Assembly (NCBI RefSeq): GCF_000719775.1
Contig: NZ_JOHR01000020.1
Span: 42,694 to 106,693, forward strand
DNA length: 64,000 bases
DNA from: Streptomyces sp. NRRL F-5135
Lineage (GTDB): Bacteria; Actinomycetota; Actinomycetes; Streptomycetales; Streptomycetaceae
Direction: 5' to 3'
Shown here: one piece after another, positions 16,417-24,456 of the stretch
Numbering within the stretch: position 1 is the first letter of the stretch
Layout: each line of letters starts with the position of its first letter
The notes under the pieces: model-generated
What the model saw: only the letters and a program-made list of their open reading frames with translations
Database searches by the model: none
Told to the model about the DNA's origin: nothing
Position numbers and translations under genes: made by a program

Positions 16417-16557
16417 GTGCTGCTCCGCTTTCCTCGAAATGCCGTTGAGACAGCCGCGTTTGAAGTGGTCAACTTCCAAGGTCGGGAACTGACCGGCAGG
16501 GCTGAGGCGTTTGTTCTTGCAGTGCTGGAGGGTACGGGGTTCATCGTCGAGGCTTAG
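16417..16557 (+). CDS. Small hypothetical open frame
   Basis: GTG 16417 opens 46 codons beginning MLLRFPRNAVETAAFEVVNF and ending LEGTGFIVEA, in the same frame as the preceding DUF397 gene after its double TAG stop. Third-position G+C is lower than in its neighbours. It ends 9 nt before the SseB-like gene. No ribosome site is clear. It could be a small protein, or the remnant 3' end of a gene truncated when the locus was assembled. Confidence 0.35.
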   Translation: MLLRFPRNAVETAAFEVVNFQGRELTGRAEAFVLAVLEGTGFIVEA

Positions 16558-16566
16558 GGGGCCGAG

Positions 16567-17019
16567 ATGAGCACGGGGGAGGCGCTGGCGGAGCAGATCG
16601 CCGAGCGGCGGGCCGGGACGGGAGACCCGCGCGCCCTGATCGGGGAGTTGCGGCGGGCGCTTGTTCTGGTGCCCATGGACGGCGGAGGGTTGTGGACCGC
16701 GCGGTTCGGTGGGGTTCGCTGGATCTGCGGGTTCACGGACGAGGACGCGCTGGCGCGATTCGCGCGGGCGCGGGACGACGGGGACGGGCGGACCACCGGC
16801 CGCGAGTGGCAGTACGCCGAGCTGCGCGGGGCGCGGCTACTGGACGAGATCATTCCGGCGATGGGCGTGCCGGCCGGTGTGGCCATCAACGTGGCCGATC
16901 CGGACGGGTCGATGATGTTTCCGCCGACGGTGGGCATCGTGCCGGACGCGGTGGCGGTCGATGCCGGTGAGGCCGGCGTCGAGCGGTCGTCGTCGCACAC
17001 GTCCAGGCGGACCGGGTAG
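16567..17019 (+). CDS. SseB-like protein of the Rhs toxin locus
   Basis: A 150-residue protein resembling the SseB N-terminal domain family: RALIGELRRALVLVPMDGGG, WICGFTDEDALARFARAR, WQYAELRGARLLDEIIPAMG and VAINVADPDGSMMFPP. Such proteins are found beside secreted polymorphic toxins in actinobacteria and may assist secretion or stability, but this is inference. It is the first of four same-strand genes leading to the Rhs toxin and its immunity gene. The C-terminal 25 residues are weakly structured. Confidence 0.65.
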   Translation: MSTGEALAEQIAERRAGTGDPRALIGELRRALVLVPMDGGGLWTARFGGVRWICGFTDEDALARFARARDDGDGRTTGREWQYAELRGARLLDEIIPAMGVPAGVAINVADPDGSMMFPPTVGIVPDAVAVDAGEAGVERSSSHTSRRTG

Positions 17020-17057
17020 ACCGGACAGACCATCGGGCAGCGGGGGAGGCGTAACTG

Positions 17058-17696
17058 ATGGGCGACGCGGAGGACCTGCGGGTCGATGAGGAGAGCGTCC
17101 GGCGCATCACCGAGGGCCTGCGGGGCGCGGTGGCCGAGTTGCGGGACGTCGGCACCGGCTCCGGATCGGTCCTGGGCAAAGGGTTCTCGGAGCTGGCGAT
17201 GACCGGCATGGAGGCCGGACACCACGGACTGGCAGAGGACTTCGAGGACTACTGCGAGCGCTGGGAGTGGGGCGTACGGGCGCTGATCCAGGACGCCAAC
17301 ACCATCGCCTCGACACTCGGGCTGGCTGCGGGACTGGTCTGGGAGGAGGACCAGTACCGCCAGAACACCTTCAAGGTCGGTGTCAACGCGCTCATCGGCA
17401 ATCCGCACGCCTCCGAGGAGGAGATCGCCCAGCAGAGCTGGGGGGAGGTGTTCACGCCGGACGCGTGGGACCCGGACTACAGCGCGGAGTCGTTCCAGCA
17501 GGCCGGCGATGACATCACCCAGACCTGGCGGGACACCGGGCGGACGATGCTCACCGAAGGCCGTGGCGGCCAGCAGTCGCGGATTCTGAACGAGGTGTTC
17601 GGGGTCGATCAGGAGGCCTTCGACCGGGCGGTGGACGACGTGTACGGGCCGTCTCCGGAAGAGCGGTCACAGCAGCCGGAATCCGGGGGGAACTGA
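17058..17696 (+). CDS. Helical hypothetical protein upstream of the Rhs toxin
   Basis: A 212-residue product, mainly helical and acidic. The first 110 residues (VRRITEGLRGAVAELRDVGT, HGLAEDFEDYCERWEWGVRA) have the length and helix pattern of WXG100/ESX-type partners, with Trp-rich positions but no exact WXG. The rest is hydrophilic. The stop is 3 nt before the Rhs start, so the two are translationally linked. A plausible role is a secretion partner or chaperone for the type VII-like N-terminus of the Rhs protein. I do not recognise a named family. Confidence 0.6.
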   Translation: MGDAEDLRVDEESVRRITEGLRGAVAELRDVGTGSGSVLGKGFSELAMTGMEAGHHGLAEDFEDYCERWEWGVRALIQDANTIASTLGLAAGLVWEEDQYRQNTFKVGVNALIGNPHASEEEIAQQSWGEVFTPDAWDPDYSAESFQQAGDDITQTWRDTGRTMLTEGRGGQQSRILNEVFGVDQEAFDRAVDDVYGPSPEERSQQPESGGN

Positions 17697-17699
17697 GCG

Positions 17700-20600
17700 A
17701 TGGGCTGGCGTGACTTTGTCCCGGACGTCGTCGAGGACGCGGTCGACGACGGTGCCGAGTGGGTCGGGGACCGTGTGGACGACGCCGGACGGTGGACCGC
17801 CGACCGGCTGGACGACGTGGGCTGGCAGTCCGGCGCGGACTGGGTGCGTGAGCAGTCCGGCTCGTTGGCGAACCGGTTGGGTGCCGAGGTCGACGAACTG
17901 GATCTCGGGCAGACCGAGGACAAGACCAAGCTGATCTACGGCAGTCCGTCGAAGATTCGCTCGACCGCTTCTCACCTCCGCGATTTCCAGGAGGCGTTCA
18001 ATCAGGTCGGCGAGGGTCTCAGAGGACTGGAGTCGGACTCCCTCAAGGGCGAGGGGGCGGACGCGTTCCGGGAGACGGTGTCGATCGAGCCGCCGAAGTG
18101 GTTCAAGGCGGCGGACGCGTGCGAGGACGCGGCAGCCGCGTTGGAATCCTTCGCGGACACCGTGGAGTGGGCGCAGGGCGAGGCGCAGACCGCCATCGAC
18201 AAGTGGAAGGCGGGTACGCGGGCGTCGGAGGAGGCACGGGACGCGTACAACGACCGGGTCGATTCGTACAACCAGGCTGCCGACCGGTACAACGCCCTGC
18301 CGGCCGACGAGCGCGAGCCGTCCTGCCGGCCCCAGAAGCCGGGCGAGTTCAGCGATCCGGGCACCGCGCGCATGGAGGAGGCGCAGGACATCCTGGCCGA
18401 GGCCCGGCGGCAGCGGAACTCGGCCGCCGAGACGGCGCGCGCGGCGGTGACGGCGGCGCGGGACATGGCCCCGCCCAAACCGTCGTACAGCGAACAGCTT
18501 CAGGACGGCCTTGAGGAAATCCCCGTCATGGTCGACCACGTCGAGGGCGGCATCATCAGGGGTACGGCGGGCATTCTCACGTTCGCACGGAGCGTCAACC
18601 CGACCGACCCGTACAACCTCACGCACCCGGCGGAGTACGTGACCTCGCTGAACAGCACGGCGACCGGGCTGTTGACGGTGGCCAACGACCCGTGGGGCGC
18701 GGGCCGGCAGATGGTCGGCGACTTCATGAGGGACCCGGCGGAGGGCGTTGGCCGGCTCATTCCCGATCTGGCGCTGACGGCTGCCACCGGCGGTGCGGGT
18801 GCCGGCGTGAAGGCGACCCGGCTGGCGGCGGACGCGGCGGACCTGGCCTCCGACGCGCAGCGGGCGCGCCGTGCGCTCAACGACGCCCCGGAAGGGACGA
18901 ACGACCCTCCGAACGGGCGGCGCGAAACCGGGGGAACCGACCCGGTGGACCTGGCCTCGGGACGGATGTTCCTGCCGCAGACCGACGTGGTGCTGCCCGG
19001 CGCGCTGCCGCTGGTCTTCACCCGGCGCGTCGAGTCCGGCTACGTGGTCGGCCGCTTCTTCGGCCCGTCCTGGTCCTCGACAGTGGACGAGCGCCTGGAG
19101 ATCGACGCGAACGGGGTCGTTCACGTCACGGACGACGGGCTGCTGCTGGCGTATCCGCACCCGGTTCCGGGGCTGTACACGCTCCCGGAGACCGGTACGG
19201 TCCGGCGCACGCTGGCCCGTGACGAGGCCGGTGACTACACCGTCACCGACCCGGACACCGGGCTGGTGCGGCACTTCACGGCGCCGCCCGGGGTGGAACC
19301 TGGCGGCGACGGCGACGCGTGGCTGGTCCAGATCAGCGATCGCAACGGCCATACGATCAACGTCGACCGGGCCGCTGACGGCACCCCGCTGGCGCTGGTC
19401 CACTCGGCGGGCTACCGCCTGGTGCTGACGGTGGCCGAGAGGCGGGTCACCGGACTGGCGTTGGCGTCGGCCTCGGCGTCGGCCGGGACAGGGGACAGCC
19501 GTACGGACGCCAGCGGGGCGAGCGGCGGCCCTCTGGGCGACGACGCGCGCGGCAACCGTGGGGTCGGACATCGCGTGGACGGCAACCGTACGCACGAGAG
19601 TCGGCCGGACACGGGGCGGCCGGACGGGAGCGGGACAGACGATTTCCTCGCACCCGGCACCGCTCCGGCTCCGGACCACACCGATTCCGACGACGGCCGT
19701 CGTACGGTCCAGCCTCTCGTGTCGTACGGCTACACCGACGGCAACCTCACCACCGTCACCAAAGCGTCCGGCTCCACCCTGACCTTCGAGTACGACGACC
19801 GCCGTCGGGTGACGGCCTGGGTCGACTCCAACCAGCGCCGCTATGACTATGTCTACGACGACCTGCACCGGGTCATCGCCGAGGGTGGCGAGGCCGGCCA
19901 CTTCCAGGTCAGCCTCACCTACAGCGAGCCCGACCCGGCCACTGGCCATCGCACCACCACGCTGACCACCGCGGACGGCCATACCACCCGCCATTTGATC
20001 GGCGACGGCTGCCGGGTCCTGGCCACCACCGACGCGCTGGGCCACACCACGCGCTCCACCTACGACCGCCGTGGCAACGTGCTGACGCGGACCGACGCGC
20101 TCGGTCACACGACAGCTTTCACCTATGACAAGGCTGGGCGGGTCACTGCTGTCACCCGCCCGGACGGCAGCCAACTCCGCACCAGACGCAATGCGTTGGG
20201 CCTGACGACGGAGTTCATCGGTCCGGACGGCGCACGTTGGCGGCAGGAGTTCGACGAGCGCGGCAACCGTACGTCCGTCACCGACCCGGCCGGCCACGCC
20301 ACGCATTACGCGTACGACACGCATGGCCGCCTCGTTTCGGTGACCGATGCGCTGGGCGCCGTCAGTACCGTGCGCTGCGACCCGGCCGGGCTGCCGCTGG
20401 AGATCACCGATCCGCTCGGGGGCACCACCCGTTACGAGCGTGACGTGTTCGGCCGCCCGGTGCGGCTCACCGACCCGCTGGGTGCCGTCACCCACCTGGA
20501 GTGGACGGCCGACGGCGAACTGGCGCGCCGCACCGGCCCGGACGGGGCGACCGAGTCATGGACGTACGACGGCGAGGGCAACTGCACCAGCCACACCGAT

Positions 20601-22616
20601 GCCGTCGGCCAGGTCTCCCGTTTCGAGTACACCCACTTCGATCTCATGGCCGCCCGTACCGACCCGGACGGCGCACGCTACGAGTTCTCACACGACGCCG
20701 AGCTGCGGCTGACCCAGGTGACCAACCCGCAGGGGCTGACCTGGTCGTACACCTATGACCCGGCCGGCAGGCTCATATCCGAGACAGACTTCGACGGCCG
20801 CACCCTCACCTACACCCTCGATCCGGCGGGGCGGCTGGCAGCCCGTACGACACCGCTCGGCGAGACCGTCGCGTACGAGCACGACCCACTCGGCCAGATG
20901 ATCCGCAAGGACGCGGCGGGTGAGGTGACCACGTACGCCTACGATCCGGCGGGGCGCCTGCTGAGGGCAGCCGGTCCGGACAGCGAGCTGGTCTACCAGT
21001 ACGACCGTCGAGGCCGTGTAAAGACCGAGCTCGCCGACGGCCGCGCGACAACCTACGCGTACGACGAACTGGGCCGCCGCACCCGCCGCGTCACCCCGAC
21101 CGGCCGGGTCACCACCTATGGATATGACGCGGCCGGCAGGCCCACCCACCTGACCACCGGCGGCCACCGCATCGAGTTCACGCGTGATGTGGCCGGCCGG
21201 GAGCTGGAACGTGCGTTCGGCGACATCCTGACCCTGTCCTCGACCTGGGACGACGCGGGACGACTGGCCACCCAGAAACTGTCGACCGGCGCCCGCACTC
21301 TCAACACCCGCGCCTACACCTACCGTGCCGACGGTCACCTCACCGCGCTGGACGACTCACTGCGCGGCGCCCAGCGCTTCGCCCTCGATCCCGTCGGCCG
21401 GGTCACGGCGGTCACGGCCGCCGACTGGAGCGAGACGTACGCCTACGACGAGGCCGGTAACCAGACGACGGCAACCTGGCCCGCCCGCTACGCCGGGGGT
21501 GACGCGGCGGGGGAGCGTGCCTATACCGGTACGCGCGTGCGGCGGGCGGGCGCCAACCGCTACGAGCACGACGCGGCGGGCCGTCTGGTGCTGCGCACCA
21601 AGACCCGCCTGTCGAAGAAGCCGGACACCTGGCGCTACACGTACAACGCCGACAATCAGCTCACCGCCGTCACTACCCCCGACGGCACGCGCTGGCGCTA
21701 CCGCTACGACCCGCTGGGCCGTCGCACGGCGAAGGAACGCCTGGCCGCCGACGGCGTCACCGTGGCGGAACGTACGACGTTCACGTGGGACGGCACGGTC
21801 CTGGCGGAGCAGACCACCACGGACGCGGGGCAACTCCCGCACCCGGTCACGCTGACGTGGGACCACCAGGGCTTGACCCCGCTCGCCCAGACGGAACGCC
21901 TCACCGACGAGGCGACGCAGCGCGAGATCGACGCGCGGTTCTTCGCCATCGCCACGGACCTGGTCGGCACCCCGACGGAACTCATCGACGAGTCGGGCGA
22001 CATCGCTTGGCACACCCGCACCACGCTCTGGGGCACGACGACCTGGGCCAGAACCAGCACGGCGTACACCCCGCTGCGCTTCCCGGGCCAGTACTTCGAC
22101 CCGGAGACGGGCCTCCACTACAACTACTTCCGCTACTACGACCCCGAGACGGCCCGCTACACCACCCCGGACCCCCTGGGCCTGACGCCAGCCCCCAACC
22201 CGACCACCTACGTCCACAACCCGCACAGGTGGATCGACCCACTCGGACTCGCGCCGTACCCGAACAATGGGGGTCTCGGCCGCCTGATTGAGGTCAACAA
22301 GCCAGATCCTGCGGCGGATGCCCTGGCTGAGCGGCTAGGAGGCGAATCACGCGTCAGGTTCGAGAACGATCCCACGAGGCGGGAATTCGATGCGATCAGC
22401 GATCAGTATGTTGCTCAGTCGAAGCCGGAAGGGATGCAGATGGGAAGTTCCTTCCGTAACCAGGCCAAGGCCACCTTTGAGCGTGCGATAGAATCCGGTC
22501 GTACGCCATATTTCCACTTCGATGGAGAGCCTGGTCCTGGGGTCATTGATAAACTACGGGAGTATGGCCGACGTTACGGGATCGATCCCGTAATTGATAC
22601 AACTCCGTTGGAGTGA
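17700..22616 (+). CDS. Rhs/YD-repeat polymorphic toxin with nuclease-fold tip
   Basis: A 1638-residue contact-dependent toxin candidate. Residues about 75-190 match the T7SS-signal type of helical region (KTKLIYGSPSKIRSTASHLR). A hydrophobic stretch near 280-370 follows, then DUF6531 from about 415 (DPVDLASGRMFLPQTDVVLP), and YD repeats from about 690 to 1460, interrupted by a disordered insertion near 590-675. The Rhs core ends at FPGQYFDPETGLHYNYFRYY, DPLGL and DPLGLAPYPNN. The final ~113 residues are the variable tip: FDAISDQYVAQSKP supplies an Asp and a QxK typical of restriction-endonuclease-fold nucleases, then FRNQAKATFERAI, FHFDGEPGPGV and DTTPLE, resembling Tox-REase-3. The tip DNA is visibly lower in G+C than the core. 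An immunity gene follows. Confidence 0.88.
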   Translation: MGWRDFVPDVVEDAVDDGAEWVGDRVDDAGRWTADRLDDVGWQSGADWVREQSGSLANRLGAEVDELDLGQTEDKTKLIYGSPSKIRSTASHLRDFQEAFNQVGEGLRGLESDSLKGEGADAFRETVSIEPPKWFKAADACEDAAAALESFADTVEWAQGEAQTAIDKWKAGTRASEEARDAYNDRVDSYNQAADRYNALPADEREPSCRPQKPGEFSDPGTARMEEAQDILAEARRQRNSAAETARAAVTAARDMAPPKPSYSEQLQDGLEEIPVMVDHVEGGIIRGTAGILTFARSVNPTDPYNLTHPAEYVTSLNSTATGLLTVANDPWGAGRQMVGDFMRDPAEGVGRLIPDLALTAATGGAGAGVKATRLAADAADLASDAQRARRALNDAPEGTNDPPNGRRETGGTDPVDLASGRMFLPQTDVVLPGALPLVFTRRVESGYVVGRFFGPSWSSTVDERLEIDANGVVHVTDDGLLLAYPHPVPGLYTLPETGTVRRTLARDEAGDYTVTDPDTGLVRHFTAPPGVEPGGDGDAWLVQISDRNGHTINVDRAADGTPLALVHSAGYRLVLTVAERRVTGLALASASASAGTGDSRTDASGASGGPLGDDARGNRGVGHRVDGNRTHESRPDTGRPDGSGTDDFLAPGTAPAPDHTDSDDGRRTVQPLVSYGYTDGNLTTVTKASGSTLTFEYDDRRRVTAWVDSNQRRYDYVYDDLHRVIAEGGEAGHFQVSLTYSEPDPATGHRTTTLTTADGHTTRHLIGDGCRVLATTDALGHTTRSTYDRRGNVLTRTDALGHTTAFTYDKAGRVTAVTRPDGSQLRTRRNALGLTTEFIGPDGARWRQEFDERGNRTSVTDPAGHATHYAYDTHGRLVSVTDALGAVSTVRCDPAGLPLEITDPLGGTTRYERDVFGRPVRLTDPLGAVTHLEWTADGELARRTGPDGATESWTYDGEGNCTSHTDAVGQVSRFEYTHFDLMAARTDPDGARYEFSHDAELRLTQVTNPQGLTWSYTYDPAGRLISETDFDGRTLTYTLDPAGRLAARTTPLGETVAYEHDPLGQMIRKDAAGEVTTYAYDPAGRLLRAAGPDSELVYQYDRRGRVKTELADGRATTYAYDELGRRTRRVTPTGRVTTYGYDAAGRPTHLTTGGHRIEFTRDVAGRELERAFGDILTLSSTWDDAGRLATQKLSTGARTLNTRAYTYRADGHLTALDDSLRGAQRFALDPVGRVTAVTAADWSETYAYDEAGNQTTATWPARYAGGDAAGERAYTGTRVRRAGANRYEHDAAGRLVLRTKTRLSKKPDTWRYTYNADNQLTAVTTPDGTRWRYRYDPLGRRTAKERLAADGVTVAERTTFTWDGTVLAEQTTTDAGQLPHPVTLTWDHQGLTPLAQTERLTDEATQREIDARFFAIATDLVGTPTELIDESGDIAWHTRTTLWGTTTWARTSTAYTPLRFPGQYFDPETGLHYNYFRYYDPETARYTTPDPLGLTPAPNPTTYVHNPHRWIDPLGLAPYPNNGGLGRLIEVNKPDPAADALAERLGGESRVRFENDPTRREFDAISDQYVAQSKPEGMQMGSSFRNQAKATFERAIESGRTPYFHFDGEPGPGVIDKLREYGRRYGIDPVIDTTPLE

Positions 22617-22621
22617 GGTCG

Positions 22622-23017
22622 ATGTACGAGTTTCACGGCTGGTTCGGAATTTCCGAATCCCCTGAGGAAGCAGACATAGGGGGACTAAGTGAGGGAATCG
22701 CTGAACTGCGGGCGCTGATCGCCGGCATCGATTGGGCAACGGGCGAGGTTTCTCTTACCTTGCACAATGGTCAGTACTTTGTCCTGGCCAACGGTCTGAT
22801 GAACCGTCGCAGGGACGAAGCGCGGGAGTTGGACCAGTTGTTGCTGTACATCGCCGGTCGCTTTCGCGGTGCGTGGGGCATTCTCTACGAGCGCTCGGAC
22901 GACATGGATAGGCCGCCCGGTTCAGGTGCCTTCCGCGTCCGCGTTATGGCCAAGGGAGAGGTCAAAGTTCGCATGGATCCATTCCTGTCGCCCTGCTATC
23001 CGGTCATTGAGGACTAA
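22622..23017 (+). CDS. Imm7-like immunity protein
   Basis: A 131-residue cytoplasmic protein that should neutralise the toxin tip encoded immediately upstream. It matches the Imm7 pattern: MYEFHGWFGISESPEEAD at the start, LANGLMNRR, GAWGILYERSDD and the C-terminal DPFLSPCYPVIED. ATG 22622 follows the Rhs stop by 5 nt with GGAGTGAGG as ribosome site; the GTG at 22613 would overlap. Codon usage is less G+C-rich than in flanking core genes, consistent with acquisition together with the toxin tip. Confidence 0.85.
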   Translation: MYEFHGWFGISESPEEADIGGLSEGIAELRALIAGIDWATGEVSLTLHNGQYFVLANGLMNRRRDEARELDQLLLYIAGRFRGAWGILYERSDDMDRPPGSGAFRVRVMAKGEVKVRMDPFLSPCYPVIED

Positions 23018-23367
23018 GTGTGTTTCGCGATTTCCTGATGAAGGATGTCAAATAAAGTCCCAGAATGGTGAGAAGGTTTTCCCGGATCAGGTGAACGGGT
23101 TTTGTGTGTTCGTTTTCTGCAAGGCTAGAAGTGGGGTCGTGGTTTAATTTCCGGCAGGGGCCTTGCGAGTCTGGTGCGTGTGTCGACGGAATTAGATTTG
23201 ACTGTCTGATGGGAGCGGCGGTCGTCTGGAGCTTCGGCCATAGGGGGAAGCGGTGGCCCCGGGCGGTCAGATAGGTGGTGCTGCCAAGGCAGCCTGGTAG
23301 TACGGCGGGGCGATCCTGGTAGTCGTACCACCTGGAAATAGCCTCGGGTGTCCGGCAGGCTGGGGGT
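23018..23367. other. Gene-free stretch after the immunity gene
   Basis: About 350 nt. The first 120 nt are unusually A+T-rich for this chromosome and contain only short interrupted frames, which may be debris of a former toxin tip or immunity gene. The last 90 nt hold repeated CCTGGTAGT (near 23293 and 23315) and GGTAGTCGTACC, probably the operator region of the XRE gene that follows. Confidence 0.5.
23356..23361 (+). promoter_or_regulatory. Possible -10 element of the MmyB-type regulator
   Basis: CAGGCT ends 6 nt before ATG 23368, the leaderless spacing seen elsewhere in this window. The hexamer matches the consensus only at its key A and T. Confidence 0.3.
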
Positions 23368-24279
23368 ATGAGTACCACGACCGCGTCCCGTCCGCCGACG
23401 GCCGGGCAGGACGGTGACATCCGGCGGCATGAGCTGGCCGCGTTCCTGCGGAGTCGGCGGGAGCGGATCATGCCTGAGCAGGTGGGGCTGGACCGGGGGC
23501 CGCGGCGGCGGACGCCCGGGTTGCGGCGGGAAGAGGTCGCGCAGCTCTCCGCCGTCGGCGTGACCTGGTACACGTGGCTGGAGCAGGCGCGTCCCATTCA
23601 GGTCTCCGCGCAGGTGCTGGACGCGCTCGCGCGGGCTCTGCAACTCGACACCAGTGAGCGGGCGCACCTGTTCGCGTTGGCCGGGGCCGTCGATCCCGCG
23701 CCGGGGACGCCGTGCCCGACGATCACGCCCTCGCTGCGGCTGATGCTGGAGCGGCTGGAGCCGTTCCCGGCCTGCGTGCAGAACTCCCGCTACGACATCC
23801 TCGCGTACAACCGCACCTACGGGCGGCTCATGTGCGACCTCGACGCCCTGCCGCCCGAGGACCGCAACTGCATGTGGCTCGCGTTCACCAACGAGGAGTG
23901 GGGCAGGTCGCTCGGCGCCAATCGGCAGGAGACGACGCGGATCATGGCCGCCAAGTTCCGAGCCGCCATGGCCGAGCACCTGGCCGAGCCGGCCTGGAAG
24001 ACGATGCTCGGCCGGCTGCGGTCGGCCTCGCCCGAGTTCTGCGCGATCTGGGAGCAGCACGAGGTCGTCGCTCCGGTCGGGGACCGGACCAAGCGGTTCG
24101 TCAACGCCGAGGTCGGCACGCTCACCCTGGAGCACACGAACCTCTGGCTCGGGCCGTCCTCCGGGCCTCGGCTGGTCAGCTACATCCCGGTGGACGACGA
24201 GTCCCGGCTCCGGCTCGAGCGGTTGCAGGCCCTTGTGCAGGAGCGCGAGGAACTGGCGGCGGTGGTAGCCGCGAGGTAG
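23368..24279 (+). CDS. XRE-family regulator with MmyB-like ligand domain
   Basis: A 303-residue repressor-type protein. The N-terminal helix-turn-helix spans ELAAFLRSRRERIMPEQVGL to QLSAVGVTWYTWLEQARPIQ, followed by the conserved DALARALQLDTSERAHLFAL. The C-terminal MmyB-like ligand-binding domain is seen in VQNSRYDILAYNRTYGRLM, RNCMWLAF and GTLTLEHTNLWL. Such regulators usually control a neighbouring oxidoreductase or transporter; here the nearest partner is the convergent DHA2 efflux gene. The repeats before the start may be its autoregulatory site. No ribosome site is clear, and leaderless translation is possible. Confidence 0.88.
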   Translation: MSTTTASRPPTAGQDGDIRRHELAAFLRSRRERIMPEQVGLDRGPRRRTPGLRREEVAQLSAVGVTWYTWLEQARPIQVSAQVLDALARALQLDTSERAHLFALAGAVDPAPGTPCPTITPSLRLMLERLEPFPACVQNSRYDILAYNRTYGRLMCDLDALPPEDRNCMWLAFTNEEWGRSLGANRQETTRIMAAKFRAAMAEHLAEPAWKTMLGRLRSASPEFCAIWEQHEVVAPVGDRTKRFVNAEVGTLTLEHTNLWLGPSSGPRLVSYIPVDDESRLRLERLQALVQEREELAAVVAAR

Positions 24280-24354
24280 GCGGCGCAAGCTGGGTGGCGC
24301 TCCGGGTGTCCTCGGACCCGCAGCGTTGCTGGCGAAGTGTGCCCGGCAGGACCC

Positions 24355-24429
24355 GGTGTGCTCGGTGTGCTCGGTGGGGCCAGATGCGCCGGGGACAGCG
24401 CCAGGTGTGTCCCGGTCAGCCCGGTCAGC
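24355..24429. repeat. Short tandem repeats between convergent genes
   Basis: GGTGTGCTC occurs about 2.4 times at 24355-24376 and CCGGTCAGC twice at 24412-24429, with further CCCGG-rich degenerate copies, in the gap between the convergent XRE and MFS genes. Confidence 0.6.
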
Positions 24430-24456
24430 CCGGTGTGTCCGGGGCGACCGGGTCTG

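Noticed and set aside
17667..20495. 942-codon open frame on the minus strand opposite the Rhs gene
   Set aside because: It lies antisense to a strongly supported gene and its product is Arg/Val/Gly-rich without domains; long antisense frames are expected in high-G+C DNA.
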